From NCBI GenBank assembly GCA_035650255.1, contig DASRIA010000040.1:1-25091 (forward strand): a DNA stretch of 25,091 nt, written 5' to 3'. Source of the stretch: DASRIA01 sp035650255 (GTDB lineage Bacteria; Actinomycetota; Thermoleophilia; Solirubrobacterales; JBBDJG01). Below the pieces are notes generated by a model that worked only from the letters and a program-made list of their open reading frames with translations, was not told the DNA's origin and did no database searches. Below, one piece after another: positions 1-6,951 of this stretch (positions within the stretch are counted from its first letter, which is position 1; every line of letters begins with the position of its first letter). Position numbers and translations under genes: made by a program.

Positions 1-1
1 G

Positions 2-832
2 GTCTGGGCGCACCACATGTTCGTGTCGGGCATGTGGAGCTGGCTGCGCATTCCGATGATGATCACCACGATGCTGATCGCGGTGCCGACCGGCATCAAG
101 ATCTTCTCCTGGCTGGCGACGCTGTGGCGCGGCGTGCTCGAGTTATCGACGCCGATGCTGTTCGCGCTCGGCTTCATCAGCATGTTCACGCTCGGCGGCA
201 TCAGCGGCATCATGCTCGCCGCGATCCCGGTCGACATCCACACATCCGACACGTACTTCGTGGTGGCGCACATCCACTACGTCTTGTTCGGCGGGAGCAT
301 GTTCACGATCTTCGCCGGGATCTACTACTGGTATCCGAAGATGACGGGCCGCATGTACGACGAGCGGCTCGGCAAGCTCCACTTCTGGATGACGTTCATC
401 GGGTTCAACGTGACGTTCGGGCCGATGCACTGGCTGGGGCTGGAGGGCATGCCGCGGCGCGTCGCCGACTACGCCGACAAGTTCGCGGCCTGGAACCTGG
501 TGTCGTCGATCGGCGCGTTCTTCCTCGGCATGGCGATGCTGGTGTTCGTCTACAACTTCGTCTCCAGCTGGGCCGGCGGCCCGCGCGCACCCGGCAACCC
601 GTGGCGCGCGCGCACGCTCGAGTGGCAGGTCTCCTCGCCGCCGCCGATCTTCAACTTCGACGAGATCCCGCAGGTCGTGGGCGGTCCCTACGAGTACGGC
701 GTCCCCGGATCGGTGCATGCGGTGCTGAACGGCGACCGGGAGAAGGTCCCGGTCGGGGCGGACGGCGAAGGCCACGCGGCGGCGCCCGCGACGAACGGCC
801 ACGGCAACGGCAACGGCGCGCACCGGGAGTGA
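2..832 (+). CDS. ctaD: Cytochrome c oxidase subunit I, C-terminal part (5' end outside window)
   Basis: This is the catalytic haem-copper subunit of the aa3-type terminal oxidase, which reduces O2 to water in the cytoplasmic membrane and pumps protons. The frame is open from base 2, so the gene starts upstream. The visible part opens with VWAHHMF, which carries the CuB histidine pair. It is followed by VPTGIKIFSWL, holding the lysine of the K proton channel, and by VVAHIHYVLFGG, holding the histidines that bind haem a3 and haem a. Several hydrophobic helices follow. The last 35 residues or so are a soluble tail ending in a Gly/Asn/His-rich run (GHGNGNGAHRE). The stop is one base before the GTG of the next gene, so the two are surely cotranscribed. 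Identity is certain; only the length is unknown. Confidence 0.97.
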   Translation, partial: VWAHHMFVSGMWSWLRIPMMITTMLIAVPTGIKIFSWLATLWRGVLELSTPMLFALGFISMFTLGGISGIMLAAIPVDIHTSDTYFVVAHIHYVLFGGSMFTIFAGIYYWYPKMTGRMYDERLGKLHFWMTFIGFNVTFGPMHWLGLEGMPRRVADYADKFAAWNLVSSIGAFFLGMAMLVFVYNFVSSWAGGPRAPGNPWRARTLEWQVSSPPPIFNFDEIPQVVGGPYEYGVPGSVHAVLNGDREKVPVGADGEGHAAAPATNGHGNGNGAHRE

Positions 833-833
833 C

Positions 834-1700
834 GTGGAGGCCTCGGGCGCGACAGCAACACAGGAGCCGGCGCACGTGGTCGTGCTCGCCAACGAGACGG
901 TCGGTGGCCAGAAGCTGATCGACGCCATCGAGCGCCGTGCAGCGCGCGGGCCGATCCGGTGCACGGTCGTGTGTCCGCAGAACACGCCCCGGCGCGGCTT
1001 CGTCATCTACGACGACAGCACGCGTTCGGCCGCCCGCGTGCGCCTCGAGCTGACGCTGCAGCGGCTGCACGAGATGGGCATCCCCGCGCGCGGCGAGGTG
1101 ATGGACCCGGACCCCTACTTCGCCCTGCAGGACGCGGTGCGGGAGTGGGGCGCCGACGAGATCATCGTCTCGACCTACCCGTATCCGCGTGCCGGCGTCC
1201 TGCGCCGCGACCTGGTGGAGCGCATCGAGAAGTGGTCAGGGCTGCCCGTGGAGCACGTGGTGGTCGACCTGCGCGAGGAGCCGGTCCGCAACGTGCTCGT
1301 GGTCGCCAGCCAGACCGTGGGAGGGCGCAACCTGATCGAGACGCTGGAGCGACGGTCCACCTCGTCGCCGCACCGCTTCACGGTGATCCTGCCGCCCACC
1401 GGGCCCGACGACGACACCGCGCAGGAGCGGCTCGACGACACCATTGCCGAGCTGAGACAGGCCGGCCTCGTCGTGTCCGGCTATGTCGCGGAGCCCGATC
1501 CCTTCAACAGCGTGCTCAACGCCCTCGGCCATCACCCGGCCGACGAGATCGTGGTCTCGACGCTGCCCAGCAACAAGTCGCGCTGGCTGCGTGGGGACCT
1601 GATCGACAGGCTGCGCAAGGCGACCGCGCGGCCGGTCGAGCACGTCGTCTCGGACCCGGCAGCCGACTCCGAGCAGCAGGACAAGGCGGGGGTGGCCTGA
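834..1700 (+). CDS. Tandem universal-stress-protein-like domain protein inside the cox operon
   Basis: A soluble 288-residue protein made of two homologous alpha/beta domains (about residues 13-136 and 137-272). Each begins with a hydrophobic strand and an N/Q-E/S-TVGG motif (VVVLANETVGGQ, VLVVASQTVGGR). Each ends with ADEI(I/V)VST-P and a segment R-DL-(V/I)-(E/D)-R...(V)EHVV. The layout resembles a USP/Rossmann-like nucleotide-binding fold, but the classical USP G-2x-G-9x-G(S/T) ATP signature is not seen, so binding is unproven. The GTG start follows the ctaD stop by one base, with GGGAG just upstream. The TGA stop overlaps the ATG of ctaE (ATGA). Position between two oxidase subunits suggests a role in oxidase assembly, regulation or stress sensing; that is inference. 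The same domain recurs at 2346-3017. Confidence 0.85.
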   Translation: MEASGATATQEPAHVVVLANETVGGQKLIDAIERRAARGPIRCTVVCPQNTPRRGFVIYDDSTRSAARVRLELTLQRLHEMGIPARGEVMDPDPYFALQDAVREWGADEIIVSTYPYPRAGVLRRDLVERIEKWSGLPVEHVVVDLREEPVRNVLVVASQTVGGRNLIETLERRSTSSPHRFTVILPPTGPDDDTAQERLDDTIAELRQAGLVVSGYVAEPDPFNSVLNALGHHPADEIVVSTLPSNKSRWLRGDLIDRLRKATARPVEHVVSDPAADSEQQDKAGVA

Positions 1701-2317
1701 TGGAGTCCGCATCCATCGCCGCGGGCGCCGCCCACGCTCACGAGCACCACGGCCCGCCCGAGGCGCACAAGAGCTCGCGCATCGACTCGCAGCTGCTGGG
1801 CGTCCTGCTCTTCATCATCTCGGAGGCGATGCTGTTCGGGTCGTTCTTCACGGCCTACTTCTTCGTCCGCGTCGTGCAGAACGAGCCCTGGCCGCCGGAC
1901 CCCTTCGAGTTCCCGGTGCTCGTGGCGAGCATGAACACGGCGATCCTGGTGTCCTCGAGCTTCACGGTCCACTACGCCCTTCACTCCATCAAGAAGGGGA
2001 ACCGGCTCGGCATGCAGGTCGGCCTGGTGACCACCTTCCTGCTGGGCGCGATGTTCCTGCTGACGCAGATCAACGAGTACGTGAAGGCCGGCTTCGCGAT
2101 CTCCGACGGCGCGTTCGCCTCGGTGTTCTATGGCCTGACGGGACTGCACGGGCTGCACGTCTTCGTCGGGCTCACCTTGCTCCTGATCATGATCGTGCGC
2201 GCGTACCGTGGCCACTTCAGTCCCCAGGCCCACATGGGCGTCGAGTGTGCCGGCATCTACTGGCACTTCGTGGACGTGATGTGGATCATCGTGTGGAGCA
2301 CGGTCTACCTCCTTTAG
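1700..2317 (+). CDS. ctaE: Cytochrome c oxidase subunit III
   Basis: A 205-residue integral membrane subunit of the aa3 oxidase, without redox centres, that stabilises subunit I. The length fits the short actinobacterial form with five membrane helices. The sequence shows the family segments LLFIISEAMLFGSFFTAYF (with the conserved SE), ASMNTAILVSSSFTVHYAL, FYGLTGLHGLHVFVGL and the C-terminal YWHFVDVMWIIVWSTVYLL. The ATG at 1700 overlaps the stop of the preceding gene and is preceded by a G-rich Shine-Dalgarno-like run (GGCGGGGG); the open frame upstream of it is only a shadow of the USP-like gene. The N-terminus is His-rich (HAHEHHGPPEAH), like the tail of subunit I. Confidence 0.96.
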   Translation: MESASIAAGAAHAHEHHGPPEAHKSSRIDSQLLGVLLFIISEAMLFGSFFTAYFFVRVVQNEPWPPDPFEFPVLVASMNTAILVSSSFTVHYALHSIKKGNRLGMQVGLVTTFLLGAMFLLTQINEYVKAGFAISDGAFASVFYGLTGLHGLHVFVGLTLLLIMIVRAYRGHFSPQAHMGVECAGIYWHFVDVMWIIVWSTVYLL

Positions 2318-2331
2318 GGCCCCTTACGAAC

Positions 2332-2338
2332 GAGAGGG
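2332..2338 (+). promoter_or_regulatory. Ribosome binding site choosing ATG 2346
   Basis: GAGAGGG lies seven bases before ATG 2346. The alternative GTG at 2340 would leave almost no spacing, so the ATG two codons further on is preferred. Confidence 0.6.
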
Positions 2339-2345
2339 TGTGGCG

Positions 2346-3017
2346 ATGATCAACCCGCTGAGATCCGAGGCAGACGCTTTCCGGTTCACGCTGATCGTCG
2401 GTGCCCTGCTTGCACCGATCGCGCTGGTCGCGATCATCTGGAGCACCGGTGCCGCGCTCGCCGTCGCCGGAGGGCTTGCGATCGGGCTCGTGATCGGGCT
2501 GTTCGTTCTCAAGCAGGACGAGCCGCGGGAGAAGATGCTGCTGGGCCAGCGGCTCGCCGACCGGGGCGACAGCCGCTATCGCATCCTGATCGTGGCGAAC
2601 GAGACGCTGTCGGGGAAGGCGCTGCGGGAGGAGATCTCACAGCGCGGGCACAGCGGCGAGGCGCAGCTGATGGTCGTGTGTCCCGCCCTGAACAGCAAGA
2701 TCAAGCACTGGACGAACGAGGAGGATGCCGCCCGGGCGCAGGCCGGCCGCCGTCTCGAGGCGCTGCTCACCGGGCTGCGGGCGGACGGCTTCGACGTCGA
2801 CGGCGACATCGGCGATGACGACCCGGTGCAGGCGATGGAGGACGGCCTGCGGCGCTTCCCCGCCGACGAGGTGATCATCTCGACCCACCCGCCGGGGCGT
2901 TCGAACTGGCTCGAGCGCGACGTGGTCGAGCGCGCCCGCGCACTCGTGGACATCGAGGTGCGCCACGTCGTGGTCGACCTCGACCGCGAGGGCGTGGGGC
3001 CGACGCCGGCTACCTGA
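2346..3017 (+). CDS. Membrane-anchored USP-like domain protein of the cox operon
   Basis: A 223-residue protein with two predicted membrane helices (about 13-32 and 35-55) followed by one cytoplasmic USP-like domain (about 78-215). That domain is clearly homologous to the two in the protein encoded at 834-1700: YRILIVANETLSGK, then FPADEVIISTHPPGRSNWLERDVVERA and VRHVVVDL. The two-helix part occupies the place where a small oxidase subunit IV often lies. A fusion of a subunit IV-like anchor with the soluble domain is therefore possible, but the helices alone do not prove it. It follows ctaE by 28 bases and is probably the last gene of the operon. Its 3' end overlaps the convergent cytochrome-cupredoxin gene by eight bases. 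Function unknown. Confidence 0.85.
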   Translation: MINPLRSEADAFRFTLIVGALLAPIALVAIIWSTGAALAVAGGLAIGLVIGLFVLKQDEPREKMLLGQRLADRGDSRYRILIVANETLSGKALREEISQRGHSGEAQLMVVCPALNSKIKHWTNEEDAARAQAGRRLEALLTGLRADGFDVDGDIGDDDPVQAMEDGLRRFPADEVIISTHPPGRSNWLERDVVERARALVDIEVRHVVVDLDREGVGPTPAT

Positions 3018-3696
3018 CGGTCAGGCTGCCCTTCATGCCGGCCTGCTCGTGGCCGGGCACGGAGCAGTAGAACTCGTAGCGCCCCGCCTTCAGGTCGGCG
3101 CTGACCTCCGAGGTCTTGCCGCCCTGCACGACCGGTCCCTCGCCTTCGCCCTTGATCGCGATGTTGTGCGGGACCGTCGAGTCGTTCTTGGACGCCAGGG
3201 TCACCTCGCCGGCCTTGGCGGTCGCGCTCTTGGCCTGGAAGAGGAGCTGGCCGCCCGGGTCCGCGGGGATCTCAACGACATTCCGGGCGTTCGCCTCCGC
3301 GGTGCCTGAAGGCCCGGCGGCGCCACCCTCCGCGGGCTTGCCGATCGCGCTCGCGACGTATTCGCTCACGTCGCGGGCGTCCTGGCCCTCGTAGATGTCC
3401 GCCGGCATCTGGTTGCCCATCGGGAGGTCGATCTGGTTCTCCACCACGCCGGCGATCGTGCTGCGGCCGAGCCCGTCGGCGACCGACTGCTTGAACGCGA
3501 GATCGAGATTCGGCCCCTGCACGCCCTTCGTGTTCGCGTTCTGGAGGATGTGGCAGGCCCCGCACCGCTGCGTGAAGAGCTCCTTGCCCCGCGCCAGGTC
3601 GGGCGGGTCCTCGGTGCCGCATCCGGCCGCGGTGAGCGCGGTGGCGCCGGCCAGCAAGGCCGCGACCAGGGAATTGCGAGGGGACCTGGAGAGCAT
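3010..3696 (-). CDS. Lipoprotein fusing a c-type cytochrome and a cupredoxin
   Basis: A 228-residue exported electron carrier. Residues 1-26 are a lipoprotein signal ending in TAAGC, so Cys26 is the likely lipidated residue. Residues 33-120 form a class I cytochrome c: haem site CGACH at 45-49 and candidate axial methionines 93 or 97 (LPMGNQMPADIY). After an Ala/Gly linker, residues 140-228 form a plastocyanin-like cupredoxin with type 1 copper ligands His177 (VPHNIA), Cys211, His216 and Met221 (CSVPGHEQAGM). The frame is open further upstream, but that extension runs into the tRNA and lacks a signal, so ATG 3696 is chosen. It converges on the cox operon and probably passes electrons to the oxidase on the outer face of the membrane; that is inference. 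Confidence 0.92.
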   Translation of the reverse strand: MLSRSPRNSLVAALLAGATALTAAGCGTEDPPDLARGKELFTQRCGACHILQNANTKGVQGPNLDLAFKQSVADGLGRSTIAGVVENQIDLPMGNQMPADIYEGQDARDVSEYVASAIGKPAEGGAAGPSGTAEANARNVVEIPADPGGQLLFQAKSATAKAGEVTLASKNDSTVPHNIAIKGEGEGPVVQGGKTSEVSADLKAGRYEFYCSVPGHEQAGMKGSLTVR

Positions 3697-3756
3697 CAGC
3701 GGTCGGGCATTATCGACATTTCGGCGGTCGGGTGACGCCAGACTCGCCGGCCTCAG

Positions 3757-3829
3757 AGCCGGAGAGGGGACTCGAACCCCTGACCCCCTCATTACAAGTG
3801 AGGTGCTCTACCAGCTGAGCTACTCCGGC
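3757..3829 (-). tRNA. tRNA-Thr (anticodon UGU)
   Basis: Read on the minus strand, the 73 bases fold as a full cloverleaf. The acceptor stem GCCGGAG pairs with CTCCGGC, and the D stem GCTC with GAGC. The anticodon stem is CCTCA/TGAGG with loop CTTGTAA, and the T stem is AGGGG/CCCCT with loop TTCGAGT. The loop gives anticodon UGU, threonine. CCA is not encoded. Confidence 0.96.
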
Positions 3830-3839
3830 GCGCGGGACT

Positions 3840-3845
3840 AGCGTA
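3840..3845 (-). promoter_or_regulatory. Possible -10 element of tRNA-Thr
   Basis: On the minus strand TACGCT lies about ten bases before the tRNA 5' end, a normal place for a -10 box. No convincing -35 hexamer was found. Confidence 0.3.
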
Positions 3846-4046
3846 GCGCCGCATCTCGCCGGCACGGGCCGGATCAGACCGTCGCTCCAGTGCTGCGGAC
3901 GCCGGGCAGCGCGACGTGGACGACATCGTGCCCGTCCATGGGGCAGCCTCATGTGGGCCAGTTCGCGTGCATCCAGAGGGGCCCACGCGGACTCGGCGAA
4001 TGTCATGTAACTGGCCTCGTGAGAGCGGGGTATTCCCCCTGTCGAG

Positions 4047-5702
4047 ATGGAACTCGAGCGCGCCCACCAGATTGCCCGCGAACGCGGCCCGATTCTGCCC
4101 GTCTACTGGGTGGTCCGCGCGATCCTGCAGCCCTTCTTCCACGTGTACTTCCGGCTGCGCCGGATGGGCCTCGAGCACATCCCCAAGGACGGGCCGGTGC
4201 TGCTGGCCGCGAACCACCGCAGCTTCTCCGACCCGTTCATGATCGGCTGCTGCCTCGGGCGCCCGCTGCACTTCGTCGCGAAGATCGAGCTGTTCGACAA
4301 GCGCTGGAAGGCATGGATCCTCCTGGCGCTCGGCGCCTTCCCGATCCGGCGCGGAGAGTCCGACGAGGCGGCGATGGAGACGGCGCGCATCATCCTCGAG
4401 CGGGGCGGGGCGGTCGGCATCTTTCCGGAGGGCACGCGGGTGCGCCCCGGGCCGCTGGGTCATCCCAAGCGCGGGGTCGGGCGGCTTGCGCTGGAGACCG
4501 GCGCCCCGATCGTCCCCGTCGCCATCATCGGCACCGAGGACATCCGCCGGGGCTGGCGGATCCGCCCCCGCCGCGTGACCGTCCGCTGCGGCGCCGCGCT
4601 GCGCTTCCCCCGGCCGCTCGATCGTGAGCCCCGCCAGGCCGCCGCGCAGGAGATCTCGAACCGGGTCTGGTCGTGCATCTCGCTGCAGTGGGAATGGCTC
4701 GGCGGGCTGCAGCCCATCCGCCACGCCGTGGTGGTCGGCGCCGGCAGCTGGGGCACCGCAGTGGCGACCCTCCTCGCTCGTTCGGGCGCGTCCGTCCAGC
4801 TCGGATGCCGGACCGCGGAGCAGGCGCGCGAGCTCGGCCTGAATCGCATGAACGAGCCCTACCTGCCCGGCGTGGATCTCCCGGACACGGTTCACGTCGT
4901 GACGGTGGACGACCTCCGCCTCGACGACGTCGACGTTCTCTGCATGGCGGTCCCGGCGCGGTCTCTGCCCGTGGCCTTCGAGTCGATCGGTGACCGGCTG
5001 CCGCCGGGCCTCGGCGTCCTGATGCTCTCCAAGGGCCTGCTCGCGCCGCACGGCACGCCGCCCAGCCGGCTGGTGCTCGAGCGCACCGGGGAACGCCCCG
5101 TCGCATGCCTGGGCGGGCCGGCGCACGCCGGCGACGCGGTCCGCCGGGGCGCGCACGTGACGGTCGCTTCGCCGGACCGCACGTTCGCGGCACTGCTCGC
5201 CAGCAGCCTCACGGGCGCCGGTCTCGCCTGCGACACCAGCACGGACCTGGTCGGCGTCGAGCTTGCCGGCGCTGCGAAGAACGCGGCCGCGCTGGCTGCC
5301 GGAGCGGCCCTGGCGGCCGGTCCCAACGCCGCGGGCGCAGCTGCAGGCCGCGTATATGAGGAGTGCCATGCGCTGGCCGACAAGCGCGGGGCCGCGGCAT
5401 CCAGCTTCACGGGCACCGCCGGTGCGGGCGACCTGGTGGCCACGGTGCTGGCGGCACACAGCCGCAACCGGCGCGCCGGGGAGCTGCTGGCGCAGGGCGT
5501 CGAACCGGCGGAGATCCCGGAGATCCTGGGCCAGGTCCCCGAATCGCTTCACGCCGTGCCTTTGCTCGCGCACGCGATGCGCGAGGCCGGGATGCGATCC
5601 ACCGCCACCGCCGAGCTGGCGGACCTCGCGGAGGGGCGGATCGGGCCGGAGCAGTGGGTGCAGATGGCGCGCCGCCAGCGCGCCGGGTCCAGGGCGGCCT
5701 GA
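4047..5702 (+). CDS. Fused lysophosphatidate acyltransferase / glycerol-3-phosphate dehydrogenase (PlsC-GpsA)
   Basis: A 551-residue two-enzyme protein of phospholipid synthesis. Residues 1-215 are a PlsC-type acyltransferase with NHRSFSD (56-62, the HX4D catalytic pair) and FPEGTR (126-131). From residue 226 a GpsA-type NAD(P)-dependent glycerol-3-phosphate dehydrogenase follows: GAGSWG at 231-236, LSKGL, ELAGAAKNAAAL with candidate catalytic Lys411, and FTGTAGAGDLVAT...HSRN (454-474). GpsA makes glycerol 3-phosphate and PlsC acylates the 1-acyl derivative, so one chain holds the first and third steps. The dehydrogenase half departs from the family at LGGPAHAGDAV (usually SGPSFAxEV) and is Ala-rich, so its activity should be tested. 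The frame is continuous across the junction. The start has only a weak ribosome site; a small GGGG-TATT-CCCC hairpin lies at 4027-4038. The upstream gap (3830-4046) shows no gene. Confidence 0.9.
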   Translation: MELERAHQIARERGPILPVYWVVRAILQPFFHVYFRLRRMGLEHIPKDGPVLLAANHRSFSDPFMIGCCLGRPLHFVAKIELFDKRWKAWILLALGAFPIRRGESDEAAMETARIILERGGAVGIFPEGTRVRPGPLGHPKRGVGRLALETGAPIVPVAIIGTEDIRRGWRIRPRRVTVRCGAALRFPRPLDREPRQAAAQEISNRVWSCISLQWEWLGGLQPIRHAVVVGAGSWGTAVATLLARSGASVQLGCRTAEQARELGLNRMNEPYLPGVDLPDTVHVVTVDDLRLDDVDVLCMAVPARSLPVAFESIGDRLPPGLGVLMLSKGLLAPHGTPPSRLVLERTGERPVACLGGPAHAGDAVRRGAHVTVASPDRTFAALLASSLTGAGLACDTSTDLVGVELAGAAKNAAALAAGAALAAGPNAAGAAAGRVYEECHALADKRGAAASSFTGTAGAGDLVATVLAAHSRNRRAGELLAQGVEPAEIPEILGQVPESLHAVPLLAHAMREAGMRSTATAELADLAEGRIGPEQWVQMARRQRAGSRAA

Positions 5703-5740
5703 GCTCCGGACCGCATGCGCCCCGGAGTACGCTCTCGTAG

Positions 5741-6307
5741 GTGGGGTCACAAGGCCAGCAGACGCCCGCGCCGGCCGACAAGGCGGCGCTCGACCGCGAG
5801 TTCTCGAGGTTCTACCGCGACCACCTGCGCGACGTCTACAACTACACCTACTACCGCACGAGCAACCACCACGACGCCGAGGACCTCACAACGCAGACCT
5901 TCATTCAGGCCTATCGGCACTTCGAGCGCGCGCAGCGCGAGGCGAACGGGCGCCCGCTGCGTCCGTGGCTCATCCGCATCGCCCACAACCTGGCGGCCAA
6001 CTACTACCGCGACCGCAAGCGAAAGCCGACCGCCGCACTGGAAGACGTGGAGGCAACGCTCGGCCAGCCCCATGACACCGAGGACCTGGTGGTCGGGCGC
6101 GAGGAAGCCGTTGCCGTTCTCAAGGGCGTGCAGTCCCTGCCCGAAGACCGCCGTGAGGCCCTGATCATGAGATTCGCGCTGGGCATGGACAACCGCGAGA
6201 TCGCACAGACGATGGGACGCACCGAGGGCGCGACGAAGGTGCTCATCCATCGCGCGATCAAGCAGCTCGAGCGCGACCTCGCGCTGGAAGCCGGAGAGGA
6301 GCAGTGA
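5741..6307 (+). CDS. RNA polymerase sigma factor, ECF/sigma-70 family
   Basis: A 188-residue two-domain sigma factor. Region 2 spans about 22-95 (FYRDHLRDVYNYTYYRTSNHHDAEDL, then QAYRHFE and PWLIRIAHNLAANYYRDRKRK). Region 4 spans about 130-180 (SLPEDRREALIMRFALGMDNREIAQTMGRTEGATKVLIHRAIKQL), the helix-turn-helix that reads the -35 box. The length is typical of ECF factors. The GTG at 5741 is the only start that keeps region 2 whole; GGAG lies 13 bases upstream, rather far. The downstream gene overlaps it, so the two act together. It is not a recognised named group, and its target promoter cannot be given. Confidence 0.9.
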   Translation: MGSQGQQTPAPADKAALDREFSRFYRDHLRDVYNYTYYRTSNHHDAEDLTTQTFIQAYRHFERAQREANGRPLRPWLIRIAHNLAANYYRDRKRKPTAALEDVEATLGQPHDTEDLVVGREEAVAVLKGVQSLPEDRREALIMRFALGMDNREIAQTMGRTEGATKVLIHRAIKQLERDLALEAGEEQ

Positions 6308-6687
6308 TGGCGGACGCGCAGCCTGCGCCGCACGAGGAGAGCGGGCCCGGCCCCGAGATCATGCGGCTGCTCGAGCAGGCGCTGAGACCGGTCGAGCCGC
6401 ACGCCGACTTCATGTCCCAGCTCGAGGGCAAGCTCGCGAACATCGAGGCCGCCGCGCTGGAGGCGCTCGAGGAGGTCGCGGACTGGGAGTTCGACGCCCT
6501 GCGCGACCCGCGCAACTGGGTGCGCCCGGTCGCCGCCGTCGCCGTGGGCACGGCCGCCGGCGCCGCCCTCGTGGTCCTCGGCCTGCGCAGCCGGAAAAAG
6601 CGCGCCCACGGCCTCAGGGCGCTTGCCGAGTCGGGCGGCAAGGTGGCAAACGAAGCTCTCTCCTCCGCGCGGGGACTGATTCGTTAG
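6307..6687 (+). CDS. Small single-helix membrane protein paired with the sigma factor
   Basis: A 126-residue protein not recognised from a named family. Residues 1-70 are acidic and helical (EIMRLLEQALRPVEPHADFMSQLEGKL, then LEALEEVADWEF). One membrane helix lies at about 73-93, followed at once by a basic stop-transfer RSRKKR and a short C-terminal part. The start ATG overlaps the sigma stop (TGATG) and has a strong GGAGAGGAG site in the sigma gene's last codons. In many ECF operons the second gene is an anti-sigma factor, with a cytoplasmic N-terminus and one membrane helix. This layout fits, but no zinc-binding HxxxCxxC motif is present, so anti-sigma is only a guess. Confidence 0.75.
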   Translation: MADAQPAPHEESGPGPEIMRLLEQALRPVEPHADFMSQLEGKLANIEAAALEALEEVADWEFDALRDPRNWVRPVAAVAVGTAAGAALVVLGLRSRKKRAHGLRALAESGGKVANEALSSARGLIR

Positions 6688-6701
6688 CAGGCAGGGAGAG
6701 T

Positions 6702-6768
6702 CGCCGGGGGGTGCCCCCGGGCGAGACTCAAAACGGTTTCAGGTCTCGCACGGGGGCACCCCCCGGCG
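6702..6768. repeat. Long near-perfect inverted repeat / stem-loop after the sigma operon
   Basis: Bases 6702-6727 pair with 6743-6768 in 25 of 26 positions (one G-A mismatch) around a 15-base loop. Each arm also contains GGGGGGTGCCCCC and can fold alone into a smaller hairpin. No T-tract follows, so it is not a classical intrinsic terminator, but it lies 15 bases after a stop codon and could end or stabilise the sigma operon transcript. Confidence 0.85.
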
Positions 6769-6951
6769 GCCCCGGCTGCACCAGGACGAAAATCAGTGGG
6801 CACCAGCGCCCCTCTTTGCTAGTTTGATCCCGTCGGATGAGCGACGACCTTCCTCGAAGTCCCGGCGGACATAGCGCCGCCACGCAGGGCAGGCACATGC
6901 CGGGACGAGCGGCGCGCCGCGGCGCGCACCTGCTGAGCTAGTCAGGACCAC

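Noticed and set aside
3697..3792. N-terminal extension of the cytochrome-cupredoxin gene
   Set aside because: It would overlap the tRNA-Thr gene and bury the lipoprotein signal; the ATG at 3696 gives a proper signal peptide.
4027..4038. GGGG-TATT-CCCC hairpin before the PlsC-GpsA gene as an operator or terminator
   Set aside because: A four-base stem is too short to support a call; noted only as context.
3792..5750. Minus-strand open frame of 652 codons opposite the PlsC-GpsA gene
   Set aside because: Antisense shadow: Arg/Ala/Gly-rich with no motif, and it runs into the tRNA.
6909..6920. GCGGCGCGCCGC palindrome before the CNNM gene
   Set aside because: Perfect, but built only of G and C in a GC-rich region; such matches are expected and nothing else marks it.
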